Assembly: GCA_944363975.1 (NCBI GenBank)
Contig: CALVVU010000001.1
Span: 248,001-312,000 of the forward strand
Reading direction: 5' to 3'
Length of the DNA: 64,000 bases
DNA from: Candidatus Coprovivens excrementavium
GTDB lineage: Bacteria; Bacillota_I; Bacilli_A; RF39; UBA660
Each line of letters begins with the position of its first letter. Within the stretch, counting starts at the first letter, position 1. Below are positions 16,034 through 24,139 of this stretch, in pieces. The translations under genes were made by a program, and so were the position numbers. Under the pieces are notes generated by a model, which did not search any database, was not told the origin of the DNA, and worked only from the letters and a program-made list of their open reading frames with translations.

Positions 16034-17323
16034 AAAAGTTAATAAAACATAAGCAATACCAATTCCTATACCACAAATTAAAGATATGGCGGCAATTAGA
16101 ATGGCAAAGGTAGCAAATCCTTGATTTTTCTTTTCTTCTTCAACAACTAATTTAACATCTTCTTGTTCAAGTTGTTTTTTTTGTTCTTTAAGTAATTCAG
16201 GATGATCTTTAGGATTTATTGGATATTTTTTTTGAATTAAATCTAGTTTAGTTGTAACACGAACATTGATACTTTGAGTAGCCATTGTTCTCTCAACTTT
16301 GTTTGTTTTTTCTTCTTTAGCTAATTTAGATTCTTTATCTTTTTGCATTTTAGCAATACTTTGGATATTCTTAATGATTTCGTCTTCTAGGGAAGATGCA
16401 TGAGCAATATCAGTATTGTTATATATTATTCTAATAACAGCATCTATATAAAGTTTTTTAGCATCATTAATTGCTTCGGTCATTTTTCTTATTTCGGGAT
16501 AAAATCTCTCATATAAAGTATTGATTAAAGCTGTACGATTTATTAATTTATTATTTAAAATATATTCATTATCTCCTACTAAATTATCTTTATCTATACT
16601 ATTAGAAACAGAAATAGGACTTAAGTAAGCATCAGACCAAACAGGTTTTTTATATTCATTTTGCTTACTAATTAAGCAATAATCTAGACCACGGTACTTA
16701 CGACCAATGATATAATCGAAAAGAATCATGCGAAGATATTTTTTTTCAATTGCTCTTTTAATTTTAGTATCAATAGATGTTCCTGTTTGCAGTTCAATTT
16801 CTTTAATTAAAGCATATAGTCCTAATTTGATAATTTCTTCTATTGTATCATGATCTTTAATACCATTTCCTTTTGTATAGATTGGAATCTCTAATACTTT
16901 GGTAAGCCATGTGGCATCCTTTTCGGGAATTATTCCTTTACTTAGATAAGTTAACATATGGTTAATTACTGTAGTAGCAGAAATTCTTGTTTCGATATCT
17001 TTGCTATAATTTAAAAGAGTAAAGACACCGATATTTTTATCTTCAGTAACAATTCTTTTTGTTTCTTCATGATCAACATCAAATAATTCAGCGATATCTG
17101 ATTTGATAATATCGTAATCATCTATATACATAGTATTTGGAGTTAAACTATTAGATTTAAATACACCAAATACATTATTATTTAATTGAACTAGTTGAGA
17201 GCCATCTTTAAAGTTATTAAAAACTTCCATAGTTATCGGTTCCTCACGACGGATACCATTATCTAAGGATACTATATATTTTTGTTCAGGTTGAATATTT
17301 GTTTCCGTATAATCTTTATCCAT
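16025..17323 (-). CDS. HipA-like putative pseudokinase with C-terminal membrane anchor
   Basis: The 432-residue protein has an order of motifs that recalls HipA/CtkA-type kinases. A strand with GVFKSN could hold the ATP-binding Lys, followed by a helical lobe, then LRMILFDYIIGRKYRGLDY and KPVWSDAYLSPISVSNS. In active relatives the helix before the catalytic loop reads roughly FDYLIGNxDRHxxN, followed by an aspartate in a PLYDxG-like motif. Here the NxDRH bases are replaced (GRKYRG), so catalysis by the usual mechanism is unlikely. The C-terminus has a coiled, charged segment (about 320-395) and one transmembrane helix (about 405-428) that would tether the domain to the inner membrane face. 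AGGAG lies before the ATG. The family call is tentative. Confidence 0.45.
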   Translation of the reverse strand: MDKDYTETNIQPEQKYIVSLDNGIRREEPITMEVFNNFKDGSQLVQLNNNVFGVFKSNSLTPNTMYIDDYDIIKSDIAELFDVDHEETKRIVTEDKNIGVFTLLNYSKDIETRISATTVINHMLTYLSKGIIPEKDATWLTKVLEIPIYTKGNGIKDHDTIEEIIKLGLYALIKEIELQTGTSIDTKIKRAIEKKYLRMILFDYIIGRKYRGLDYCLISKQNEYKKPVWSDAYLSPISVSNSIDKDNLVGDNEYILNNKLINRTALINTLYERFYPEIRKMTEAINDAKKLYIDAVIRIIYNNTDIAHASSLEDEIIKNIQSIAKMQKDKESKLAKEEKTNKVERTMATQSINVRVTTKLDLIQKKYPINPKDHPELLKEQKKQLEQEDVKLVVEEEKKNQGFATFAILIAAISLICGIGIGIAYVLLTFGN

Positions 17324-17349
17324 AATAACTGCTCCTAGTCTATAAGAAA

Positions 17350-17358
17350 ATTATAACA
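17350..17358 (-). promoter_or_regulatory. Extended -10 of the HipA-like gene
   Basis: Minus-strand TGTTATAAT lies about 27 bases upstream of the ATG at 17323. Confidence 0.55.
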
Positions 17359-17409
17359 GATATTTAGGAATTTGGGTATAAAAAATATACAATTTGTTGA
17401 TTTACAATA

Positions 17410-17436
17410 AAAAAAAAGACTTTAATAGTCTTTTTA
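17410..17436 (-). terminator. Terminator of the tRNA-Thr(UGU)-like gene
   Basis: Stem AAAAAGACT/AGTCTTTTT with loop TTAAT, extended by further T residues on the minus strand. It begins about 10 bases after the tRNA CCA end, so the tRNA-like gene forms its own short transcription unit. Confidence 0.75.
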
Positions 17437-17444
17437 TTGACATT

Positions 17445-17520
17445 TGGTGCCGAGAGACTGAGTTAAACAAGTCACCTTATGCAAACAAAGCATACGTTCT
17501 AACGTTACAACTATCTCGGC
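17445..17520 (-). tRNA. Non-canonical tRNA-Thr-like gene (anticodon UGU)
   Basis: The 76-base element has a perfect seven-pair acceptor stem (GCCGAGA/TCTCGGC), discriminator A, encoded CCA, and a perfect five-pair anticodon stem (TATGC/GCATA) around loop TTTGTTT (anticodon TGT, Thr). Elsewhere it departs from the consensus. The D loop reads TAACGTTA, so A14 is T and G19 is T. The T loop reads TTTAACT, so C56 is T and the G19:C56 contact is lost. The T stem pairs well only with a bulged T. A normal tRNA-Thr(CGU) lies at 20939. It may be a functional variant, a tRNA not used for protein synthesis, or a decaying copy. Confidence 0.7.
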
Positions 17521-17604
17521 GTATATAGTACTTTTTCAAGTACATTAATATAATACCATATTATGATTGAATTATACAATTTTTTTAAATATATTTACAC
17601 TACT

Positions 17605-17633
17605 ATTACAAATTGATGATAAAATGATATAAT
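17605..17633 (+). promoter_or_regulatory. Promoter of the XRE regulator gene
   Basis: ATTACA and TATAAT are separated by 17 bases, and TGA before the -10 makes it an extended element. The ATG lies 29 bases further on, with AGGAAGGA as ribosome site. Confidence 0.65.
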
Positions 17634-17661
17634 TAAATTAGTATGTAGGAAGGATATTCTT

Positions 17662-18363
17662 ATGAATCAAGAGAGATTTGGTCAAGTAATTAAAGAATTA
17701 AGAAAAAAACATAATCTAACTCAAAAGCAATTAGCTGATAAATATAATGTGACTTACCAAGCTGTTAGTAAGTGGGAGAATGGATTAAATATGCCAGATA
17801 CTTCATTAATCAAACAGATTAGTAAGGATTTTAATATTGGCTTAGAAGAATTGCTTAATGGTGAATATAAAGAAAAAAAGAAAATAGGAAAAAAGAAAAA
17901 ATGGTTGTGGATAATTATTCCATCTACTATAGTAATTGTTTTGATATTAGTATTTGTTTTAAGAACAATAAACAATGATTTTAATTTTAAAACCTTATCT
18001 TCTACTTGCAATAATTTTAATATATCTGGTAGTATTGCTTATAATGAAAGTAAATCAGCAATATATATAACTAATATTGAATATTGTGGCGAAGAAGATG
18101 AGACAGAATATAAAAATATAGAATGTATTTTATTTGAATCTAATAATAATGTTGATATAAAAATTAGTTCATTTAAATCAGTTAAAGAAAATATTAAATT
18201 AAAAGATTTTTTAGACGATGTTACATTGTCAATTGATAATTATGAAAAGAATTGTGATGAATATAATGATAATAGTTTATATTTAGCAATTAATGCAACA
18301 GATAAAAATGATAAGATAACTACATATCGTATCCCATTAACATTGGATAGTTGTGCTGCTTAA
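17662..18363 (+). CDS. XRE-family regulator with transmembrane helix and extracytoplasmic domain
   Basis: The 233-residue protein has an N-terminal helix-turn-helix (about residues 6-62: VIKELRKKHNLTQKQLADK, then VSKWENGLNMPD). A Lys-rich linker, one transmembrane helix (about 78-97) and an extracytoplasmic domain of about 130 residues follow; the domain contains four cysteines after the helix. This layout, a DNA-binding domain tethered to the membrane with an outer domain, suggests signal sensing across the membrane, possibly through disulfides. Targets are unknown; the arylsulfotransferase gene immediately downstream is a candidate. The gene has its own promoter and terminator. Confidence 0.75.
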   Translation: MNQERFGQVIKELRKKHNLTQKQLADKYNVTYQAVSKWENGLNMPDTSLIKQISKDFNIGLEELLNGEYKEKKKIGKKKKWLWIIIPSTIVIVLILVFVLRTINNDFNFKTLSSTCNNFNISGSIAYNESKSAIYITNIEYCGEEDETEYKNIECILFESNNNVDIKISSFKSVKENIKLKDFLDDVTLSIDNYEKNCDEYNDNSLYLAINATDKNDKITTYRIPLTLDSCAA

Positions 18364-18365
18364 TT

Positions 18366-18391
18366 AACTCAACTCATAGTTGAGTTTTTTC
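18366..18391 (+). terminator. Terminator after the XRE gene
   Basis: Stem AACTCAACT/AGTTGAGTT with a three-base loop, followed by six T residues. Confidence 0.85.
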
Positions 18392-18418
18392 AACTAATTC
18401 TTTATTTATTTCTTTGCT

Positions 18419-18424
18419 TATAAT
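18419..18424 (+). promoter_or_regulatory. Probable -10 of the arylsulfotransferase gene
   Basis: TATAAT lies 30 bases before the ATG at 18455; the -35 region is poor. Confidence 0.4.
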
Positions 18425-18454
18425 AGTTACAATAAAACTATGAAAGGAGAAATT

Positions 18455-20419
18455 ATGAGAAAGAGAAAAATTTTTATTATTTTAGGAGTTGTAATTTTAG
18501 TTGCTCTCCTTGTATTAGGTGGTTTTTGGATTGGAAAGAACAAATTAAATAAAGAAGAGGTAGAGCAAACAGAAAGTATGATTGCTTTACAAAAAGAGAA
18601 AGAGGAAAATTTTAAAATAGAAGGTTATACTATAGATAATCCTAATATTATTTTAAATCCTTATGGCAATTCCCCTTTAAGTGCTTTAGTTATTTTTGAA
18701 ACAGAAAATGAAGTGGCACCAAAAGTAACTATTAAAGGAGATGATAAACTTTCAACATTTACTCATGAGTTTGAGGAAGGAAAAGAGCATTATCTACCTA
18801 TATATGGTTTATATGCTGATCGAGAAAACAAAATTGTAATTGAATATGAAGAGAATGGAAAAGAAATAAATAAAACTATTAAAATTAAAACAGATAAGTT
18901 ACCTGAAGATATGGCTTTACCAACAGAAGTTAATGCTAAAAAAAGTAAATTAACTAATGATTTGTATTTTTTTACACCTTCTAGTAGTGGGTATACAATG
19001 GCATATGATGTTAATGGTGATGTTAGATGGTATTTAACTAATTATGCTTTATGGAAAATTGATAGACTTGAAAATGGCCACTTATTGGTTAGTACAGAAA
19101 GACTTATAAATAGTCCTTATTATATGACGGGATTATATGAAATGGATTTATTAGGTAAGATATATAATGAATATAGTCTTGAAGGTGGATATCACCATGA
19201 TTATTACGAAATGGAAAATGGAAATTTATTAATTGCAAGTGATGACTTTAATAATGATAGTGGGACTGTTGAAGATTATATTGTTGAACTTGATAGAAAA
19301 ACTGGAGAAATAGTTAAGACATTCGATTTAAAAGATGTTTTAAAAATGACTGATGGTCAAAGTGAAAATTGGTCTGATTATGATTGGTTCCATAATAATT
19401 CTGTTTGGTATGATAAAGAAACCAATTCTATTACTTTATCTGGTCGTCATCAGGATGCTGTAATTAATATCGACTATGATACAGGTGAACTAAATTGGAT
19501 AATTGGAGATTCTACAAATTGGAGTGATGAATATCAAAAATATTTCTTTACACCTGTAGGAGACAACTTCGAATGGCAATGGAGTCAGCATGCGGCAATG
19601 ATAACACCAGAAGGATATGTTTTTATCTTAGATAATGGTAATAATAAATCTAAAATAAAAGAAGAATATGTAGATGCTTCTGATAGTTATACAAGAGGTG
19701 TTATGTATAAAATTGATACAGATGAAATGACGATCGAACAAGTTTGGGAATATGGTAAAGAAAGAGGTAGTGAATTTTATTCACCTTACATTTCTGATGT
19801 TGATTACTTAGCTAAAGATCATTATATAGTTCATTCTGGTGGTATTGTTTATGTAGATGGTAAGAACTCAAATCAACCTGCTGGATTTAGTAAAAATGCC
19901 GAATTATTATCTGATACTGTGGAACTATTAGATGATGAAGTAATATTTGAGATTAAGCTTCCAACTAACAATTATCGTGTTGAAAAAATGAGTCTTTATT
20001 ACGAAGATGAAAACTTTAAAATCGAAGATGCTGAACGCATAGGAAGTCTTGGTGAAACGAAGATTGATGATAAAAAAATAACGCTTAATATTTTTGCTAA
20101 AAAGATTGATGATACATATAAATCTCATAATATTAGTATAACTAAAGAAATTGATCGTTTAGTTGTTAAGGGACAGTTTAAAAGAACTGATACTGTTAAT
20201 ATTGTATTATATAAAAATATAACTGCTAATTATTATAATTTTAAAATTAGTAAAAAACCTTATACTGCTTTATGTGTTGATATATTTACTGAAGAAGAAA
20301 CAAAAAATGGAATTGTAGTAACAAAAAATATTAACGAAGATGGTTTAAATGGTAAGTATGCTGTCTATATTGAAATTAATGGAACTTTATATAATACTAA
20401 TGAATATGTAGAGTACTAA
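18455..20419 (+). CDS. Arylsulfotransferase (ASST family), membrane-anchored
   Basis: The 654-residue protein has an N-terminal transmembrane helix (about residues 5-27), a beta-sandwich region (about 45-150) and an ASST-type propeller (about 165-480). ASST moves sulfate between phenolic compounds through a sulfo-histidine. Residues matching the catalytic set are H247/H248 in GYHHDYYEMENGN, H313 in DWFHNNSV, R331 in SGRHQD and H379 in QHAAMITPEG. The 18-residue gap between H313 and R331 equals that between H356 and R374 of the E. coli enzyme as I recall it. About 175 further residues are not recognised. I chose ATG 18455 because AAAGGAGA precedes it; ATG 18440 lies before that site. Only one cysteine is present, so it has no internal disulfide. 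Confidence 0.85.
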   Translation: MRKRKIFIILGVVILVALLVLGGFWIGKNKLNKEEVEQTESMIALQKEKEENFKIEGYTIDNPNIILNPYGNSPLSALVIFETENEVAPKVTIKGDDKLSTFTHEFEEGKEHYLPIYGLYADRENKIVIEYEENGKEINKTIKIKTDKLPEDMALPTEVNAKKSKLTNDLYFFTPSSSGYTMAYDVNGDVRWYLTNYALWKIDRLENGHLLVSTERLINSPYYMTGLYEMDLLGKIYNEYSLEGGYHHDYYEMENGNLLIASDDFNNDSGTVEDYIVELDRKTGEIVKTFDLKDVLKMTDGQSENWSDYDWFHNNSVWYDKETNSITLSGRHQDAVINIDYDTGELNWIIGDSTNWSDEYQKYFFTPVGDNFEWQWSQHAAMITPEGYVFILDNGNNKSKIKEEYVDASDSYTRGVMYKIDTDEMTIEQVWEYGKERGSEFYSPYISDVDYLAKDHYIVHSGGIVYVDGKNSNQPAGFSKNAELLSDTVELLDDEVIFEIKLPTNNYRVEKMSLYYEDENFKIEDAERIGSLGETKIDDKKITLNIFAKKIDDTYKSHNISITKEIDRLVVKGQFKRTDTVNIVLYKNITANYYNFKISKKPYTALCVDIFTEEETKNGIVVTKNINEDGLNGKYAVYIEINGTLYNTNEYVEY

Positions 20420-20421
20420 TA

Positions 20422-20910
20422 ATGATTAAAAAGATAGAAATCTTGTTGTTAATAACTTTCACTTTATTAACAGGTTGTAATAGTGATAATATTGACGAGA
20501 CTAAAGATACAAATAATAACTCAATCGTAAATGTAAGTAATATAGATTCAGTTAACTTGGAAAAGATAAAAAAAGAAGAGCAAAAAGTTAATATTTACTT
20601 TTTTTGGGGAAATGGATGTCCTCATTGTGCTGAAGAACATACTTTTTTTCAAGAAATAGAAGAAGAATATGGTCAATATTTTAATCTATATACTTTTGAA
20701 GTTTGGTTTAATGATGATAATGCCGAATTATTAGAAATTTTTGCAGAAGAAATGAATGATACAGTAAAGGGAATTCCTTATACAATAATTGGCGAGAAGT
20801 CATTTACAGGATTTAATGATGCAAAGAAAGATTTGATTATTTCGGCTATTGAAGAACAAAGAATGAATGATTTTGATATTTATCTTAATCAAATAAAAGA
20901 GAATAGTTAA
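20422..20910 (+). CDS. Thioredoxin-fold lipoprotein
   Basis: The 162-residue protein starts with a lipoprotein signal (LLITFTLLTGC, lipobox LTGC with Cys 19), an Asn/Asp-rich linker and a thioredoxin fold with active site GNGCPHCAEE. A conserved cis-proline region follows (KGIPYTIIG). It begins two bases after the arylsulfotransferase stop, so the two are co-translated. Exported CxxC proteins act as thiol oxidases or reductases on secreted proteins. Some enterobacteria encode the dedicated oxidase pair DsbL/DsbI beside assT. Here the partner has a single cysteine, so a reductase or a different target seems as likely. Confidence 0.85.
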   Translation: MIKKIEILLLITFTLLTGCNSDNIDETKDTNNNSIVNVSNIDSVNLEKIKKEEQKVNIYFFWGNGCPHCAEEHTFFQEIEEEYGQYFNLYTFEVWFNDDNAELLEIFAEEMNDTVKGIPYTIIGEKSFTGFNDAKKDLIISAIEEQRMNDFDIYLNQIKENS

Positions 20911-20926
20911 GTCTATTCTCTTTTTA
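20895..20926 (+). terminator. Terminator after the thioredoxin lipoprotein gene
   Basis: A 12-pair stem AAAAGAGAATAG/CTATTCTCTTTT, followed by T residues, overlapping the stop codon. Confidence 0.85.
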
Positions 20927-20938
20927 ATTTTCTAATAA

Positions 20939-21013
20939 TGGTGCCGACTGCCGGATTTGAACCAGCGACCTACGCGTTACGAGGGCGTTGCACTACCACT
21001 GTGCTAAGTCGGC
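20939..21013 (-). tRNA. tRNA-Thr (anticodon CGU)
   Basis: The acceptor stem is GCCGACT/AGTCGGC with discriminator A and encoded CCA. The D arm is canonical (GCACAGTGGTAGTGC), the anticodon loop is CTCGTAA and the T arm is GCTGG-TTCAAAT-CCGGC. The last anticodon-stem pair (31-39) is a C-C mismatch. This is the ordinary counterpart to the degenerate UGU gene at 17445. Confidence 0.93.
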
Positions 21014-21080
21014 ATATATAAATTATACACTTTTTTTAGAAATAGTGGTATACTTTTATAAATAATAGGAGTTGATTTGT

Positions 21081-22106
21081 GTGAAATGTGTTGCATTAAA
21101 AGGAAAAAAAAGATTAGAAGTTGCGAATATTAACAGGCCTAAAACAAAAGATGGTAGCGTTGTTATAGATGTTAAAAAAGCAGGTATTTGTGGTTCTGAT
21201 ATTCATTATTGGGATATAGGATTACCCGAAGGATTAGTAATGGGACATGAGTTTTGTGGAATTGTAACAGATCCAGGAAGTCGTAACGACTTAAAAGTTG
21301 GAGATCGTGTTACTGGTTTACCAATATCGCCTTGTGGAAAATGTCCTGCTTGTTTAAGTGGTAATCCACAATATTGTCCTGACACTTGGACTTATGCTGT
21401 TGGTTTATCTTTAACAAATCCTGGTGGATATGCTGAATCAACATCAGTAAGACCTGACTTAGTAATAAAAGTTCCTAGTAATATTACTGATTCTGAAGTA
21501 GCTATGGTTGAACCGACAGCAGTCGGCTTACATGCTGTAAATCTTGCTGATATTAAAATTGGAGCAAAAGTTTTAGTCATTGGTGCAGGAATAATTGGGG
21601 ATATATGTGCAATGTTTGCTAAGATGAATGGGGCATCATATGTTGCTATTTCTGAGACTAATGAAAAACGAGGTAAAAAAGCAGTTACTTTAAAATGTGC
21701 TGACGAATATTTTGACGCTCGCGATGAAAAATTCATGGAAAAAGTGAAAAAAGAATGTCCTTTTGGATATGATGTTGTTTTTGATTGTTCTGGCAATAGT
21801 GCTGCTGTTTCAACAGCTCTTACTTGTGTTAAACCAAATGGTGTTGTTGTAATGGTTGGGGTTTCAATGGAAAGTATTACAATACCTTCTATTGCATTAG
21901 TAATGCATGAATTAAAAGTATATGGTGCTATCGGATATACTTACGATGAATTTAAAGAATGTATTGATTTAATGTCTTCGAGAAAAATTGATATGTTGAA
22001 ATTTGTCGATGATATTGTTGGATTAGATGGAGTACAAAATGCATTTGAACGCCTTACATCTGGTGAAGACAATGCTATAAAAATATTAATTGATCCTAGT
22101 AGATAA
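21081..22106 (+). CDS. Zinc-dependent medium-chain alcohol dehydrogenase (sorbitol or butanediol dehydrogenase-like)
   Basis: The 341-residue protein has the full MDR layout. Catalytic zinc ligands are in GICGSDIHYW and MGHEFCG. The structural zinc lobe has four cysteines (PCGKCPACLSGNPQYC). The nucleotide-binding strand is VLVIGAGIIGDICAMFAK. It resembles L-iditol/sorbitol and 2,3-butanediol dehydrogenases, which oxidise secondary alcohols with NAD. The substrate cannot be fixed from sequence. I chose GTG 21081 because AGGAG lies nine bases upstream; TTG 21072 is too close to that site. It is a single-gene unit. Confidence 0.88.
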   Translation: MKCVALKGKKRLEVANINRPKTKDGSVVIDVKKAGICGSDIHYWDIGLPEGLVMGHEFCGIVTDPGSRNDLKVGDRVTGLPISPCGKCPACLSGNPQYCPDTWTYAVGLSLTNPGGYAESTSVRPDLVIKVPSNITDSEVAMVEPTAVGLHAVNLADIKIGAKVLVIGAGIIGDICAMFAKMNGASYVAISETNEKRGKKAVTLKCADEYFDARDEKFMEKVKKECPFGYDVVFDCSGNSAAVSTALTCVKPNGVVVMVGVSMESITIPSIALVMHELKVYGAIGYTYDEFKECIDLMSSRKIDMLKFVDDIVGLDGVQNAFERLTSGEDNAIKILIDPSR

Positions 22107-22129
22107 AAACCACAATATGTGGTTTTTTT
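22105..22129 (+). terminator. Terminator after the alcohol dehydrogenase gene
   Basis: Stem AAAACCACA/TGTGGTTTT followed by seven T residues. Confidence 0.85.
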
Positions 22130-22156
22130 ATTTTGTTAATTCTTTTAAAGAAATTA

Positions 22157-22181
22157 AAAAAAAAACGAACTTTTTAGTTCG
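22157..22181 (-). terminator. Terminator of tmRNA
   Basis: Stem CGAACT/AGTTCG followed on the minus strand by nine T residues, just past the tmRNA CCA end. Confidence 0.85.
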
Positions 22182-22193
22182 ATAAAAACTTAT

Positions 22194-22558
22194 TGGTGGA
22201 GCAGAGGAGAATCGAACTCCTGTCCAAACTACTCTGTTATACAACGTCTACAAGTTTAGTTAGATTTATAATTTCATTAAGAAGACGGCTATAACGTACC
22301 TGATTCTTAACTATCCTAATAAAATTTCATTATTGTAACTTAGGAAATACAATAATATAATCTATATTTATTAACCCTTAGCTTACCCTATAGATAAAAG
22401 TAAGTAAGAGTGCTTCTTAACCTTCTATTAGGCAAATGCTAAAGCATTTGAAGCGAAATTATATGACTCTTTGTCATTTTATTTTAAGGTTGAATTTAAG
22501 GTATTCCTACCACTTGCAGTCATATACAGACATAATCTGTCGAAACCATATCTGCCCC
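22194..22558 (-). ncRNA. ssrA: tmRNA (SsrA)
   Basis: The 365-base RNA has the tRNA-like ends of tmRNA: 5' GGGGCAGATATGG with TTCGACAG, and 3' GGAGTTCGATTCTCC, CTGCTCC, A and encoded CCA. Acceptor GGGGCAG pairs with CTGCTCC with one G-U pair. It rescues stalled ribosomes by adding a degradation tag. The tag frame that I read ends at TAA (22428-22430) and gives DKESYNFASNALAFA, probably resuming at GAC 22475. An in-frame TAA two codons before GAC limits how far upstream it can begin. The AFA end resembles Mollicute tags instead of the LAA end of most Firmicutes. Confidence 0.93.
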
Positions 22559-22567
22559 GTGTTGATA

Positions 22568-22576
22568 ATTATATCA
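22568..22576 (-). promoter_or_regulatory. Promoter -10 of tmRNA
   Basis: Minus-strand TGATATAAT, an extended -10, ends nine bases before the mature tmRNA 5' end, so transcription starts near it. Confidence 0.65.
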
Positions 22577-22611
22577 TAAATTATTACTTTTAGGAAAAAA
22601 AGATTAGTTTT

Positions 22612-22642
22612 TTGACTTTTTTTGACTTTTAAGTGTTATAAT
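22612..22642 (+). promoter_or_regulatory. Promoter of the J-domain-like gene
   Basis: TTGACT (22612) and TATAAT (22637) are separated by 19 bases, with TGT before the -10. A second TTGACT lies at 22622, too close to serve the same -10. The predicted leader is about 115 bases, with no recognisable riboswitch. Confidence 0.55.
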
Positions 22643-22765
22643 TTTTGTAAACAAACATTTTTATTTATTTAAAATTTATATATATAAGATAATGTTGATT
22701 TTTTTAATGTTATATGTTAGTATAAGCGGCGAAAAGGAGAAGTTTTTTATTAAGGGGGTAATTAT

Positions 22766-24118
22766 ATGAATTATTATGAAATATTAAACATTCAACCAGA
22801 TGCGACAGAAGATGAAATTAGAGAAGCTATTCGAGAATACGAAAATAATCTTTTCGATGATCGTATAACGAATCAAATATCAGCTGATGAATTTAATAAC
22901 TTAATGGAAGAGTTGGAAGAAATTAAGAATGTTTTACTTGATCAAGATCTTCGTGATGATTATGATGAAAACCTAAATAGAAGAAAAAGAAAAGGAAATA
23001 AAAAAGGTAAAGGTGGAAAGGCTAAGGCAATTATTGCAACGGGTGCTGTTGTTGCTTGTATAGCCGTTGCGGCTTTTGCAAATAAAGATAAAATAGCGGA
23101 TCTTTTTGTTAATACTGGCGGCGATGTAACTGTACAACAAGAAACAGAACAAGAAATGACCGAATTAGATTCTGGCAAATCTACTAGTGAAGAAACACCA
23201 CAAGCTGAAACTAAGGAGGAAGCTCCAGAACCAGTAAATTATGGTGATATTAATGATGAGGCGTTAGTAACAGAAAGAGCAACAAACTTAGTCAATCAAC
23301 TTAGTGCTATGAATATTATTAATCCGACTACAGGAACTGCTTATACAGTTGATGAAATACGTACTTTAATATTGTATGTTAATGGAGTTTATACACCTGA
23401 TACATTAGAAGAAATAGATGTATTACATTTAAATTTACTAAATTTATTAATTTCTCCATTAAACACTGATCCTTATTTATATCATGTTGTATATGCTTCA
23501 GGAAATGATGACTTTAAGGATATGGCGATTGAAGCAGCTAATTCAATCCAACCTATAGATTTTGGTTCAGCATTAGCTAAATATGGTACTAATGGAGTAT
23601 ATCCTTTAACTGAATGGATTCAACAAAAAAGAGAAGAAATATTTAAAGCTACAGATAGAGAAACAATTAATAAAATTTATATAGAAGTTGGTCAAGTTAT
23701 GGCAGACATTATGAAAGGTAATGGATGTACAATAACTGTTTACAATGACAAGCAAGAAGCTGAAACATATACTTATACAAGTGAGCAAATTCTTGCTAAT
23801 CATGCTTCAGCTATGCTACTTACAACCGAGGCACAATTAATTTTTGCAAACCATTATGAAGTTAGAGATATAAATGATAATGTTATTGATTCTGTACAAA
23901 GTACATGGGAAGTTTATAACAAATTTAATGGTGATGAACCTGATCAAGTAACATTAGATGAGATTCAAGCATGGATAAATAATGGTTGTGATTACGAATG
24001 GGGTATTGATGATGTACTTATCGATGGTCAGACATTCGGTCAAAGAATACAAGGGGATTTGGAAGGTATGGCACAAAACAACTATGCAATGTCATCTGGA
24101 AAGACTCTTACGAAGTAA
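22766..24118 (+). CDS. J-domain-like membrane protein lacking the HPD motif
   Basis: The 450-residue protein begins like a J domain (MNYYEILNIQPDATEDEIREA, later LLDQDLRDDYDENL), but the loop between helices II and III reads ENNLFDDRITNQ and lacks HPD. Hence it should not stimulate DnaK. A basic stretch (RRKRKGNKKGKGGK) and one transmembrane helix (about residues 88-105) follow, then an acidic Glu/Thr linker and about 290 extracytoplasmic residues with no family that I recognise. The ribosome site is AAGGGGG. The next gene, 21 bases on, encodes a Cys-rich repeat surface protein, so the two may work together at the surface. Confidence 0.65.
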   Translation: MNYYEILNIQPDATEDEIREAIREYENNLFDDRITNQISADEFNNLMEELEEIKNVLLDQDLRDDYDENLNRRKRKGNKKGKGGKAKAIIATGAVVACIAVAAFANKDKIADLFVNTGGDVTVQQETEQEMTELDSGKSTSEETPQAETKEEAPEPVNYGDINDEALVTERATNLVNQLSAMNIINPTTGTAYTVDEIRTLILYVNGVYTPDTLEEIDVLHLNLLNLLISPLNTDPYLYHVVYASGNDDFKDMAIEAANSIQPIDFGSALAKYGTNGVYPLTEWIQQKREEIFKATDRETINKIYIEVGQVMADIMKGNGCTITVYNDKQEAETYTYTSEQILANHASAMLLTTEAQLIFANHYEVRDINDNVIDSVQSTWEVYNKFNGDEPDQVTLDEIQAWINNGCDYEWGIDDVLIDGQTFGQRIQGDLEGMAQNNYAMSSGKTLTK

Positions 24119-24139
24119 TTATATTAGGAGGTAAAAATT

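Noticed and set aside
22540-22552. TGTCGAA inside the tmRNA, a perfect 0A-box core
   Set aside because: It belongs to the conserved TTCGACAG segment near the tmRNA 5' end and is explained by that RNA.
22559-22765. Riboswitch in the leader of the J-domain-like gene
   Set aside because: The leader of about 115 bases is AT-rich with no conserved aptamer motif or terminator that I can recognise.
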